From NCBI GenBank assembly GCA_013002175.1, contig JABDKP010000026.1, forward strand, positions 1 through 58,439: 58,439 nucleotides of DNA, given 5' to 3'. The stretch comes from Ilumatobacter sp. GTDB taxonomy: Bacteria; Actinomycetota; Acidimicrobiia; Acidimicrobiales; Ilumatobacteraceae. Positions within the stretch are counted from its first letter, which is position 1, and each line of letters begins with the position of its first letter. The notes beneath the pieces are model-generated. The model saw only the letters and a program-made list of their open reading frames with translations. It ran no database searches and was not told the origin of the DNA. Position numbers and translations under genes: made by a program. Of this stretch, positions 16,774-24,563 are shown piece after piece.

Positions 16774-18669
16774 ATGCCCGCGACGCCGAAACCACCCACC
16801 GAGCACACCCGGGCCCTCCTCGCCGCAGCCGGAGCGTCGTTCGTCGCCGACCCGGCCGACACCGACCGTGCGAGCCGCGGCCTGATCTCGACGCACGCCA
16901 CCGGGTTGATCGAGGACGGCGGGCGGGCGGTCTGGGACGTCTCTCGCCACGACTTCGTGCGCGACTCGGTCGAGGCGCCCGATTCGGTCAACCCGAGCCT
17001 GTGGCACCAGGCCCGGCTGAACGCAGTCCATGGCCTGTTCGAGGTGGCACCGGGCCTGTGGCAGGCACGCGGGTACGACATCTCCAACATCAGCTTCCTC
17101 GCCGGTGACACCGGTTGGGTGATCATCGACCCACTGACCAGCGAGGCGTGCGCGAAGGCGTGCCTCGACCTCGCCAACGCCCAGCTCGGCGAGCGACCGG
17201 TGCGAGCCGTGATCTACACCCACAGCCACGCCGACCACTTCGGCGGCGTGCGCGGCGTGACCACCGACGAGGCGGTCGCAGCCGGCGACGTGCGGATCAT
17301 CGCCCCCGAGCACTTCCTCCGCGAAGCGGTGTTCGAGAACGTGATCGCCGGGCCGGCGATGCTGCGGCGCGCCACCTATCAGTTCGGGCCGCTGCTGCCG
17401 GCCGGCCCGCGCCAACACGTCGACTGCGGCCTCGGCAAGGCCGTCCCGATGGCCCAGGCCGGGCTGATCGCCCCGACCGAGGAAATCACCGCGACCGGCC
17501 AGGAACTCGTCGTCGACGGGATCCGCATCGTGTTCCAACTCACGCCCGAGGCCGAGGCGCCCGCGGAGATGAACTTCTTCTTCCCCGACACCGGCTGGCT
17601 GTGCATGGCGGAGAACTGCTCGCACAACATGCACAACCTGCTCCCGCTCCGCGGCGCGCAGGCCCGCGACTCGCTCGGGTGGTCGAAGTACATCAACGAG
17701 GCGATCGAGCTGTTCGGTGCGTCGACCGAGTTGATGTTCGCCAGCCACCACTGGCCGCAATGGGGCCGCGGCGACGTCGACACGTTCCTCCGCAAGCAGC
17801 GCGACCTGTATCGCTGGATGCACGACCAGACGATGCGCCTCGCGAACCACGGCCTCACGCCGACCGAGATCTCCGAGCAGCTCACCCTGCCGCCCGCATT
17901 CACCGACCAGATCCACACCCGCGGCTACTACGGCGCGCTCGTCCACAACGCCAAAGCGATCTACCAGCGCTACCTCGGCTGGTATGACGGCAACCCCGCC
18001 CGGCTGTGGGCGTTGCCGCCGACCGAGGCCGGGCAGCGCTACGTCGAGCTGGCCGGCGGCGCCGACGCGCTGCTCGCCCACGCCCGCCAGAAATTCGACG
18101 AGGGCGACTACCGCTGGGTCGCCGAGGTGGTCAACCACCTCGTGTTCGCGGAGCCGTCGAACCAGGCGGCGCGCGACCTCCAGGCCGACGCACTCGAGCA
18201 GCTCGGCTACCAGGCCGAGTCGGCGACGTGGCGCAACGCATATCTCACCGGCGCCCAGGAACTGCGCGACGGACCGCCGTCCCAGCGGACCGCCCAGGGC
18301 GGCGGACGGTTCATGTCTGCGCTCACCGTCGACATGGTGTTCGACGCCATCGCGATCCGCCTCAAGTCCGAGGACGTCGCCGGCGAGCACGCCGTCACGA
18401 ACTGGACCTTCACCGATGTCGACGAACAGTGGGTGCTGTCCTTGGAGAACCAGGCGCTGCACCACGTCCGCGGACGCCACGACCCCGACGCCGCAGTCAC
18501 GGTGACGCTGACGAAAGACCTCCTCGGCCGGCTGCTGTCCGGCGCCACGACATTCGCGGACGCCGCCGGCGCAGGCGAGATCCGGCTCGACGGCGATGTC
18601 GACGAACTGCTGACGATCTTCGGCAACCTCGACGCATTCCAGAGCAACTTCGCGATCGTCGAGCCGTAG
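16774..18669 (+). CDS. Alkyl sulfatase, metallo-beta-lactamase type (SdsA1-like)
   Basis: 631 residues from ATG 16774. The class III alkylsulfatase plan is clear: a metal site THSHADHFGG near residues 149-158, AENCSHNMHNL, RDSLGWSKYINEA, the conserved SHHWPQWG near residue 323, a middle dimerisation part, and an SCP2-like C-terminal domain (about 515-631, ending LDAFQSNFAIVEP). These enzymes hydrolyse primary or secondary alkyl sulfates to alcohol and sulfate. No signal peptide is visible, unlike secreted SdsA1, so it probably acts inside the cell. The glutamine synthetase-like gene starts on the base after its stop, so the two are co-expressed. Confidence 0.92.
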   Translation: MPATPKPPTEHTRALLAAAGASFVADPADTDRASRGLISTHATGLIEDGGRAVWDVSRHDFVRDSVEAPDSVNPSLWHQARLNAVHGLFEVAPGLWQARGYDISNISFLAGDTGWVIIDPLTSEACAKACLDLANAQLGERPVRAVIYTHSHADHFGGVRGVTTDEAVAAGDVRIIAPEHFLREAVFENVIAGPAMLRRATYQFGPLLPAGPRQHVDCGLGKAVPMAQAGLIAPTEEITATGQELVVDGIRIVFQLTPEAEAPAEMNFFFPDTGWLCMAENCSHNMHNLLPLRGAQARDSLGWSKYINEAIELFGASTELMFASHHWPQWGRGDVDTFLRKQRDLYRWMHDQTMRLANHGLTPTEISEQLTLPPAFTDQIHTRGYYGALVHNAKAIYQRYLGWYDGNPARLWALPPTEAGQRYVELAGGADALLAHARQKFDEGDYRWVAEVVNHLVFAEPSNQAARDLQADALEQLGYQAESATWRNAYLTGAQELRDGPPSQRTAQGGGRFMSALTVDMVFDAIAIRLKSEDVAGEHAVTNWTFTDVDEQWVLSLENQALHHVRGRHDPDAAVTVTLTKDLLGRLLSGATTFADAAGAGEIRLDGDVDELLTIFGNLDAFQSNFAIVEP

Positions 18670-20088
18670 ATGTCGCCCGACGAACTGCGCGCCGAGATCG
18701 AGGGCGGCACGATCGACACCGTCGTGCTCGCATTCCCCGACCACGTCGGACGGCTGATGGGCAAGCGACTCGACGGTCGGTTCTTCCTCGACTCCGGGCT
18801 GAGGGCCGGCACGCATGCCTGCGACTACCTGTTCACGGTCGACATGGAGATGGAACCGGTCGAGGGGTACGCGTACGCCAACTGGGAACGCGGGTACGGC
18901 GACTTCCACATGGCACCCGACCTCGCCACGATCCGCCGCTGCGGGTGGACCGAGGGTGCCGCGATCATGCTGTGCGACGCGCACGACAACTCGACGCACG
19001 AGCCCGTCGCGATCGCACCGCGTTCGATCCTCGCGCGCGAGACCGCAGCCGCCGCCGAACTCGGGCTCACCGCGATGGGCGCGAGCGAGCTGGAGTTCTT
19101 CATCTATCGCGACAGCTACCGGGCGGCGCATGCGAAGGGATACCGCGACCTCGAGTCGGCCGGCTGGTACGTCGAGGACTACCACCTGTTCCAGGGCGCG
19201 CGCGTCGAGGACTATGTGGGCGAGGCGCGGCGGACGCTCGACCGCTCGGAGATCCCCGTCGAGAGCTCGAAGGGTGAGGCGGCGATCGGCCAGCACGAGA
19301 TCAATGTTCGCTACGCCGAGGTGCTCGACATGGCCGACCGGCACGTGGTGATGAAAGAGGCGATGAAGGAGTTGGCCGAGGCCCAGGGCGTCAGCGTCTC
19401 GTTCATGGCCAAGCCGGACGCCACCCAGCCCGGCAGCAGCTGCCATCTGCACATCAGCCTCTCGCATTCCCCGAAATCTGGCGATGTCGGCCCGCGGAGC
19501 GGGCCGAGTGCGTCAGATTTCGGGGAGCGGGGCGGCGCGAGCGTGTTCGTCAGCGCGTTCGTCGACGGCGACGGCCGGCCGACCGACGAGTTCCGGTGGT
19601 TCCTCGGCGGCTGGATGCATCACGTGCCGCACCTGATGCCGCTGTATGCGCCGACGATCAACAGCTACAAGCGGTACCGGCATCAGTCGTGGGCGCCGAC
19701 CGGGCTGGCATGGTCGCACGACAACCGCACCACCGGGTTCCGGATCGTCGGGAGCGGGCAGAGCCTGCGCATCGAGTGCCGCCTGCCCGGTGCCGACACC
19801 AACCCCTATCTCGCGTTCGCGGCGGCGCTGGCGAGCGGGCTCGACGGCATCCGCAACGAGATCGAGCCGCCGCCCGAACACGTCGGCGACGGCTACGCCG
19901 CGGGCGTCCCGCCGCTGCCGACGACGTTGGCCGCCGCGACCGACACGTTCGCCGACAGCGCAGATGCTCGGCGTCTGCTCGGTGACGACGTCGTCGACCA
20001 CTACGCGCACTTCTTCTCGACCGAGTGCACGGCGTACGACGCGGCGGTCACCGACTGGGAGCGCCGGCGCTACTTCGAGCGCATCTGA
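18670..20088 (+). CDS. Glutamine synthetase family protein with palindrome-encoded insertion
   Basis: 472 residues. It has the glutamine synthetase fold: an N-terminal beta-grasp part, the Glu site ASELEFF near 140, GQHEIN, HLHIS, and RIECRLPGADTNPY. Lineages of this kind often act as gamma-glutamyl-amine ligases rather than true glutamine synthetases; which applies here is not decided by the sequence. Between HLHISLS and ASVFVSAF, about 20 extra residues (roughly 267-286) are encoded by a near-perfect palindrome at 19468-19526 in the loop after the HLHIS strand. The frame is kept and the downstream catalytic motifs are intact, so the protein should still fold. It lies between the alkylsulfatase and a dienelactone hydrolase in one operon. 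Confidence 0.88.
   Translation: MSPDELRAEIEGGTIDTVVLAFPDHVGRLMGKRLDGRFFLDSGLRAGTHACDYLFTVDMEMEPVEGYAYANWERGYGDFHMAPDLATIRRCGWTEGAAIMLCDAHDNSTHEPVAIAPRSILARETAAAAELGLTAMGASELEFFIYRDSYRAAHAKGYRDLESAGWYVEDYHLFQGARVEDYVGEARRTLDRSEIPVESSKGEAAIGQHEINVRYAEVLDMADRHVVMKEAMKELAEAQGVSVSFMAKPDATQPGSSCHLHISLSHSPKSGDVGPRSGPSASDFGERGGASVFVSAFVDGDGRPTDEFRWFLGGWMHHVPHLMPLYAPTINSYKRYRHQSWAPTGLAWSHDNRTTGFRIVGSGQSLRIECRLPGADTNPYLAFAAALASGLDGIRNEIEPPPEHVGDGYAAGVPPLPTTLAAATDTFADSADARRLLGDDVVDHYAHFFSTECTAYDAAVTDWERRRYFERI
19468..19526. repeat. REP-like palindrome inside the glutamine synthetase coding sequence
   Basis: Two perfect 13-base arms, TCCCCGAAATCTG at 19468-19480 and its complement at 19514-19526, enclose a second perfect 8-bp stem, CGGCCCGC at 19488-19495 with GCGGGCCG at 19499-19506, around a 3-base loop. 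The A/T-containing arms stand out from the surrounding GC-rich coding sequence. It is read through in frame and adds a Ser/Gly/Asp-rich loop. No second copy is present in this window. Confidence 0.85.
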
Positions 20089-20110
20089 TCAGGCGTCGTA
20101 GATTCCGGAG

Positions 20111-20848
20111 ATGGACCTCAGCGAAGAGATCATCGACGCACCGACCGGCAACGGCGAGATGGCCGTGCTCGTCAAGCAACCCGCCGAATCCGTAGACCGG
20201 CCGACCGTCGTCATCTTCCACGACGGTCCCGGCATCCGCACCGCGACGCACGACTTCATGCGCAAGCTCGCCGGAGCCGGCTACCGGGTGATCACGCCGG
20301 ACCTGTACCACCGTCAGGGTCGCCTGCTCGGCGTCGAGCCCGAACAGATGGCCGCCGACCGGGACACGTACGGCCCGATGATGATGGGGTGGCTGCGTTC
20401 GGTCACCGACGCCGGGATCCAGCAGGACGTCGACGACGCGCTCGCCGCGGTCGGTGTCGGCGACGACACGAAGGTCGGCGTGATCGGTTTCTGCATGGGA
20501 GCGCGGGCGGTGGCGCGGGCGATGGTCCGGCTGCCGGATCGCATCGCGGCCGGTGCGATGTGGCACCCGTCGTTCCTCGCGGACGACGCGCCGGACTCGC
20601 CGCACCGTTCGGCGAGCGAGATCACGTCGCCGCTGTACATCGGCATCGGCGAGGCCGACCAGGTGCAGTCGATCGCGATGCACCGGCCCTTCTTCGACGC
20701 GGTGGCGCCGCTCGACCACGTCGAGATCGAGACGTTCCCCGGCGCCGACCACGGCTACACGTGGCCCGGCGCGCCCGCGTACCACCAGGTCGCGTCCGAC
20801 ACCAGCTGGGACAAGACGATCGCCCTGTTCGAACGCACCCTGCGCTGA
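20111..20848 (+). CDS. Dienelactone hydrolase family protein
   Basis: 245-residue alpha/beta hydrolase. The nucleophile is Cys in GFCMGAR, the acid is Asp in GIGEADQV and the base is His in GADHGYTWPG, the Cys-Asp-His triad typical of dienelactone hydrolases. Such enzymes open lactone rings such as dienelactone in chlorocatechol breakdown, but many family members act on other esters. It starts 22 bases after the glutamine synthetase-like gene, so it is likely the third gene of that operon. The stop falls inside a palindrome shared with the convergent SARP-type gene. Confidence 0.88.
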   Translation: MDLSEEIIDAPTGNGEMAVLVKQPAESVDRPTVVIFHDGPGIRTATHDFMRKLAGAGYRVITPDLYHRQGRLLGVEPEQMAADRDTYGPMMMGWLRSVTDAGIQQDVDDALAAVGVGDDTKVGVIGFCMGARAVARAMVRLPDRIAAGAMWHPSFLADDAPDSPHRSASEITSPLYIGIGEADQVQSIAMHRPFFDAVAPLDHVEIETFPGADHGYTWPGAPAYHQVASDTSWDKTIALFERTLR

Positions 20849-20883
20849 CGTCACATCCGGTGCCTGGCACCAGATGTGACGTC
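20847..20883. repeat. Palindromic repeat, GGTGCC-T-GGCACC family, copy 1
   Basis: A near-perfect 37-base palindrome (GACGTCACATC arms around GGTGCCTGGCACC, one mismatched pair) sits at the junction of two convergent genes. It begins inside the stop of the dienelactone hydrolase gene and encodes the stop and last seven or so residues (SGARHRM) of the minus-strand SARP gene. It is a plausible bidirectional terminator, although no T-run follows. A second copy lies at 22551-22585. Confidence 0.8.
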
Positions 20884-21624
20884 GCCGTCGAGGATGCGGT
20901 GCTCGAGCGCGCTGACGTCGTCGCACACGTCGATGCCGACGTCGCGCAGGATCGTGCGCAGCCGGGCGACCGCGCGCAGCGCCTCCACGCGACGGTCGTC
21001 GAGGGCGAGCGCTTCGATCAGCAGCAGCCACAGTCGCTCGCGATACGGATGCTCCTCGACCGCGCTTTCCAATTCGCCGACCACCAGTTCGTGCCGTCCG
21101 AGCGCGAGATCGGCCTCGAGCATCAGCTCCATCGCGGCGAGGCGCAGCTCGTCCAACCGGTAGGCCTCGAGGTGGAATGCCTCAGCGTCGGCGAGGTCAC
21201 CGAACGGACGGCCCCGCCACAGGCGCAGGGCCTCGCGGCTGAGCCGGTGCGACGTCGCCGGATCGTCGCGCGCCTCCGTAGCGCGCGCGAGCAGTTCCTC
21301 GAATCGCACCGCGTCGATCTCCACCTCCTCGACGTCGAGTTCGTAGGAGTGATCAGTGCGCACGATCACGCCCGGACCCAACACGTGCCGCAGCCCGGAG
21401 ATGTACGACTGCAGCGTGTTGTCCGCTGAGGGCGGCGGGTCGTCACCCCACAGCACGGCGCAGAGGTGGTCGGTCGGGACGGCGTGCCCTGCCGACATCA
21501 CGAGTGCACCCAACAACGAGCGCGATTGCTTCCCGCCGACCGATGCGCTGCCGCACGGCGTCACCACATCGATCGGGCCCAGCACGCGTACCGATCTGGT
21601 CGTGTCGTCCATCGCCCTGTCCAT
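20851..21624 (-). CDS. Stand-alone SARP/BTAD-domain transcriptional regulator
   Basis: About 257 residues from ATG 21624; ATG 21612 is an alternative, and neither has a strong ribosome site. Residues ~5-95 are an OmpR-type winged helix (VRVLGPIDVV, SLLGALVMSAG, DHLCAVLWG, LQSYISGLRHVLG). Residues ~100-245 are the all-helical bacterial transcriptional activation domain (EALRLWRGRPFGDLA, YRERLWLLLIEAL). It has no ATPase or TPR part, so it is a small SARP. It faces away from a membrane-protein gene 170 bases off, which it may control. Its last residues and stop come from the 20847-20883 palindrome. Confidence 0.85.
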   Translation of the reverse strand: MDRAMDDTTRSVRVLGPIDVVTPCGSASVGGKQSRSLLGALVMSAGHAVPTDHLCAVLWGDDPPPSADNTLQSYISGLRHVLGPGVIVRTDHSYELDVEEVEIDAVRFEELLARATEARDDPATSHRLSREALRLWRGRPFGDLADAEAFHLEAYRLDELRLAAMELMLEADLALGRHELVVGELESAVEEHPYRERLWLLLIEALALDDRRVEALRAVARLRTILRDVGIDVCDDVSALEHRILDGDVTSGARHRM

Positions 21625-21794
21625 TGAGTCGACGTCTCGTCTCTGCTTCCAGTGTCCTCCACGCGGCGTCCACGTCCAGAGCAGGAGGTCCCTGATCATC
21701 GGCCATGGAGACCCCACCGGCCGTCGCGGCGCCGCCCACCGGTGCGGGAGGACGATGGAGTCGCAAGAGAGAGCGAGAGAGAAAGGAGCACATC

Positions 21795-22418
21795 ATGTCG
21801 AAGCTGCTCGACCGACTGCACATCCCCCACGAGGGTTCCGAGCGCGTACACGAGGTTCCGGAATCGCACGAGGTCCGAGAGCACCATCGTCGCACGACCG
21901 AGACTCCCAGGGCAGCGAGCGGGATCCGCTGGCTGCGTTGGCTCGGAGCGTTCGCCCTGATCGCCGGCGGCGGGGTCCTCGGCTACACGATGTTCGTGTA
22001 TGACGAGGGCACCGACGTCGCCACCCAGGACGTCAGCTCGCAGCAGCTGGTGCAGGAGTCCATCGACGAGGCACTCGCGGCCAACCAGCCCGACACCCTC
22101 GGCCGGGCTGTCCTCGACCTGGAGGCGAACGCCCCCACGCCGGCCAGCTCGTACCAGCTGGTCCAGGACGCGATCGACCAGGCGCTGGCCGCCAACCAGC
22201 CGTTCACACCGTGGCTGACACCCACGGCGGGACCGGGATCCAACACCTTGGCTCCCGTAGCGGCGCTGACGCCGGTTGCGACCGGCTCGGTCGGCACCGG
22301 TCAGATTCCACAGCCGGGTCTGCCGGACGGCTACTGGCAGGCGACTGACGCCGCGACGCCGAGCGACGACGGCAGAGTCCTCCAGCCGGGTCTGCCGGAC
22401 GGCTACTACCAGGGGTGA
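21795..22418 (+). CDS. Single-pass membrane protein with internal short repeats
   Basis: 207 residues from ATG 21795, which has AAGGAG seven bases upstream. A His/Glu/Arg-rich N-terminal cytosolic part is followed by a membrane helix, LRWLGAFALIAGGGVLGYTM (about 50-70). The outer part carries two 20-residue repeats (QLVQESIDEALAANQP and QLVQDAIDQALAANQP) and two copies of QPGLPDGYxQ near the end. The family is unknown to me. The paired amphipathic helices look like interaction modules. It is divergent from the SARP gene and ends at a strong hairpin at 22497-22526. Confidence 0.78.
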   Translation: MSKLLDRLHIPHEGSERVHEVPESHEVREHHRRTTETPRAASGIRWLRWLGAFALIAGGGVLGYTMFVYDEGTDVATQDVSSQQLVQESIDEALAANQPDTLGRAVLDLEANAPTPASSYQLVQDAIDQALAANQPFTPWLTPTAGPGSNTLAPVAALTPVATGSVGTGQIPQPGLPDGYWQATDAATPSDDGRVLQPGLPDGYYQG

Positions 22419-22429
22419 GTGACAACCTC

Positions 22430-22443
22430 GGTGCCCTGGCACC
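22430..22443. repeat. Short palindrome of the GGTGCC/GGCACC family
   Basis: GGTGCC (22430-22435) and GGCACC (22438-22443) are separated by CT. It is the bare core of the longer palindromes at 20847 and 22551, lying just after the membrane-protein stop. Confidence 0.55.
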
Positions 22444-22496
22444 CGGTGCGGCCGGATTGTTGCGGCCGTGCTGACCAGGCCACATGCCCCGTGAAT

Positions 22497-22526
22497 GGAC
22501 CCGATCGGCACGGGCCGATCGGGTCC
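22497..22526 (+). terminator. Strong hairpin, probable terminator of the membrane-protein gene
   Basis: A perfect 13-bp stem (GGACCCGATCGGC at 22497-22509 with its complement at 22514-22526) closes a 4-base loop ACGG, 79 bases after the stop of the membrane-protein gene. There is no T-tract, as is common in GC-rich actinobacteria. It could also serve the convergent reductase gene. Confidence 0.6.
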
Positions 22527-22550
22527 GTCGCGTGCCCGCCGATCGTTGAA

Positions 22551-22585
22551 GCGTCACACCCGGTGCCTGGCACCGGGTGTAACGC
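22551..22585. repeat. Palindromic repeat, GGTGCC-T-GGCACC family, copy 2
   Basis: Two 17-base arms (GCGTCACACCCGGTGCC and its complement with one mismatch) around a single T. It starts directly after the stop of the minus-strand reductase, whose last codons AAC GCG TGA abut it. Same core as copy 1 at 20847-20883. Confidence 0.8.
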
Positions 22586-23590
22586 TCACGCGTTGGGGTC
22601 CACGACGACCCGGCCCCGGACCTGACCGGCCATGATCGCCGGGCCGCGCTCGAGGATCTCGCTCATCGGCACGATCTCGGTCATCTCGTCGAGCAGGCCC
22701 GGGGGGAGGTCGGTCGTGAGCCTGGCCCATGCCGCGTCCCGTGCCGCGATCGGCGCCATCACCGAGTCGATGCCCTGCAATCGCACCCCGCGCAGGATGA
22801 ACGGCATCACGGTGCTCGGCAGGTCGACGCCGCCGGCCAGCCCGCACGCCGTGACGACACCCAGGTACTTCGTCTGCGCGAGCACCTTGGCGAGCATCGT
22901 CGACCCGACGGTGTCGACCGCTCCGGCCCACGTCTCGGATTCGAGCGGCTTCGGTGGTTCGCTCATCTCCTCGCGGCTGCGGAAGTCGGTCGCACCGAGC
23001 GAGCGCAGGTACTCGTGTTGCTCCGCCCGACCGGTCACCGCCGTCACTTCAAAGCCGAGCGTCGACAGGATCGCCACCGCGACACTGCCGACGCCGCCGG
23101 CCGCACCGGTCACCACGACCGGCCCGCTCTCCGGCGTGACGCCGCCCTCCTCCAGGCCGATCACGCACATCATCGCCGTCAGCCCGGCGGTGCCGATCCC
23201 CATCGCCTGGAGGCTGGACATGCCGTCCGGGCGACGGACCAGCCACTCGGACCGGACCCGCTGTCGCTGGGCGTAGCCGCCCCAGTACCGCTCGCCGACA
23301 CCCCAGCCCGTGAGGATCACCGGGTCGCCCGCGCCGAAGCGATCGGACTCGGACGACACGACGCTGCCCGCGAAGTCCACGCCGGGCACCATCGGGAACG
23401 ACCGGATGATGCGGCCCTTCCCGGTCAGCGCCATGCCGTCCTTGTAGTTCAACGACGAGTAGTCGATGTCGACGACGACATCGCCGTCGGGGAGATCGGC
23501 GTCGGTCAACTCCTCGATCGCAGCGGCTTGCCCCTTCCGCTCACCCTCGTCGGTCTCGCGGACGACCAGCGCCCTGTACGTGTCAGCCAT
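22586..23590 (-). CDS. acuI: Acrylyl-CoA reductase family (YhdH/YhfP, AcuI-like) oxidoreductase
   Basis: 334-residue medium-chain dehydrogenase without zinc ligands. It has the YhdH/AcuI features: YSSLNYKDGMALTGKG near the N-terminus, PMVPGVDFAGSV, GTAGLTAM, the nucleotide-binding VVVTGAAGGVGSVAV near 165-180, and LPSTVMPFILRGV. Known members reduce toxic acryloyl-CoA to propionyl-CoA with NADPH, including during DMSP breakdown in marine bacteria. Close relatives reduce other enoyl compounds, so the exact substrate is inferred. The product ends Asn-Ala-stop, the same end as two other genes here that run into palindromic repeats. Confidence 0.85.
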   Translation of the reverse strand: MADTYRALVVRETDEGERKGQAAAIEELTDADLPDGDVVVDIDYSSLNYKDGMALTGKGRIIRSFPMVPGVDFAGSVVSSESDRFGAGDPVILTGWGVGERYWGGYAQRQRVRSEWLVRRPDGMSSLQAMGIGTAGLTAMMCVIGLEEGGVTPESGPVVVTGAAGGVGSVAVAILSTLGFEVTAVTGRAEQHEYLRSLGATDFRSREEMSEPPKPLESETWAGAVDTVGSTMLAKVLAQTKYLGVVTACGLAGGVDLPSTVMPFILRGVRLQGIDSVMAPIAARDAAWARLTTDLPPGLLDEMTEIVPMSEILERGPAIMAGQVRGRVVVDPNA

Positions 23591-23632
23591 CGGAGCAGTC
23601 TGGCAGTCAGGGAGATGGAGGCGGAAGGCGAG

Positions 23633-24472
23633 TCAGGTGGAGACCGACGCCTCGATCTCGTCGATCGCCGGCCGCACGATCATCGTGTACGTGTCCGCGA
23701 TCGCCGCCTCGCGATGCTGTTGCTGGGCGGCGAGGCGGTCGGGGTCGGCGACCACCGCCATGAACGACTGCTTGCTGGGGAACTCGTTGAACCGCACCTG
23801 ATGCCACACGCGGCCATCGCCGACGATCGTGCCCTCGACCGCGAACCAGCCGGCGACACGCGCGCCGTGCTTCACGGCGACGACCGCCGCGGCGCGGCTG
23901 TAGTCGTCCATGTCCTCGGGGCTGATCGCCGCGTCGTCGGCGTCGACGAAACTCAGGACGTGGACCACCATCACCGGGCCGTCCTCGGGTGTCGAGGGGT
24001 GGGGCACGTCCGCCCGATCGACCGGCTCGAAGCCGGCCGGCGCGTCGACGTGCGGCATCGGTTGGCAGCCCATCACGATCGTCTGCTCCATCCCGGCGTC
24101 CTTGTGATGGTGCGCCGTCTGGAAATCGGGACGCTGCTGCATCTCGATGAATGAGCGCCGCGTCGGGTACTTGACGACGGCGACGCGGTCCCAGATCGGG
24201 GCCGCGCCGAGCAACTGTTGCTCGACCTCACCGGCGAACACGATGTCGGCACCGATCGCACCGAGCGATTCGAGCGGGGTGTACAGGTCGTCGGCCTCTT
24301 GCCCGCTGATCGCCGCGTCGCGCCCGTCGGCGTAGTCCGCGACGTCCCGATACTTCATCAGGTTGACCATCCACACCGGTCCGTCGTCGTCGGGCGAGGC
24401 CGTTGCGAGCCGCATCGCGTACTCACGGTCGACGGTGCCGTAGCGGGGATGGATCGAATCGGTCTCGCTCAT
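23633..24472 (-). CDS. Protein with two DUF1330-like alpha/beta-barrel halves
   Basis: 279 residues from ATG 24472; an in-frame ATG at 24514 exists, but the extra residues look non-conserved. Both halves resemble ferredoxin-like dimeric alpha/beta barrels: VWMVNLMKYR-DYADGRDA with VVKYPTRRSFIEMQQRPDFQ in the first half, and VMVVHVLSF with VRFNEFPSKQSFMAVVADPD in the second. The residues NLMKYRD and the FP/YP-x-x-x-SF turn are usual in DUF1330. Function is unknown. It lies 42 bases upstream of the AcuI-like gene and downstream of a zinc dehydrogenase, all on one strand. Confidence 0.75.
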   Translation of the reverse strand: MSETDSIHPRYGTVDREYAMRLATASPDDDGPVWMVNLMKYRDVADYADGRDAAISGQEADDLYTPLESLGAIGADIVFAGEVEQQLLGAAPIWDRVAVVKYPTRRSFIEMQQRPDFQTAHHHKDAGMEQTIVMGCQPMPHVDAPAGFEPVDRADVPHPSTPEDGPVMVVHVLSFVDADDAAISPEDMDDYSRAAAVVAVKHGARVAGWFAVEGTIVGDGRVWHQVRFNEFPSKQSFMAVVADPDRLAAQQQHREAAIADTYTMIVRPAIDEIEASVST

Positions 24473-24520
24473 CTGCCCATCGTACTCGCCGCCGCCGAAC
24501 ATTTGCGAGTCCAACTAGCA

Positions 24521-24550
24521 GTAGGGGTCAGACACCTGCCTGACCCCTGC
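24521..24550. repeat. Hairpin with direct TGCCTGAC repeats
   Basis: AGGGGTCAG at 24523-24531 pairs perfectly with CTGACCCCT at 24540-24548 across an 8-base loop, and TGCCTGAC is repeated just after. It lies in the 91-base gap downstream of the alcohol dehydrogenase stop. It probably works as a terminator or is another mobile palindrome, related in style (GTC/GAC arms) to the GGTGCC family. Confidence 0.55.
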
Positions 24551-24563
24551 CTGACACCGTCAC

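Noticed and set aside
16690-19467. A 925-codon minus-strand open frame
   Set aside because: It is antisense to the alkylsulfatase and glutamine synthetase-like genes, whose motifs are clear. The antisense product has no recognisable domain.
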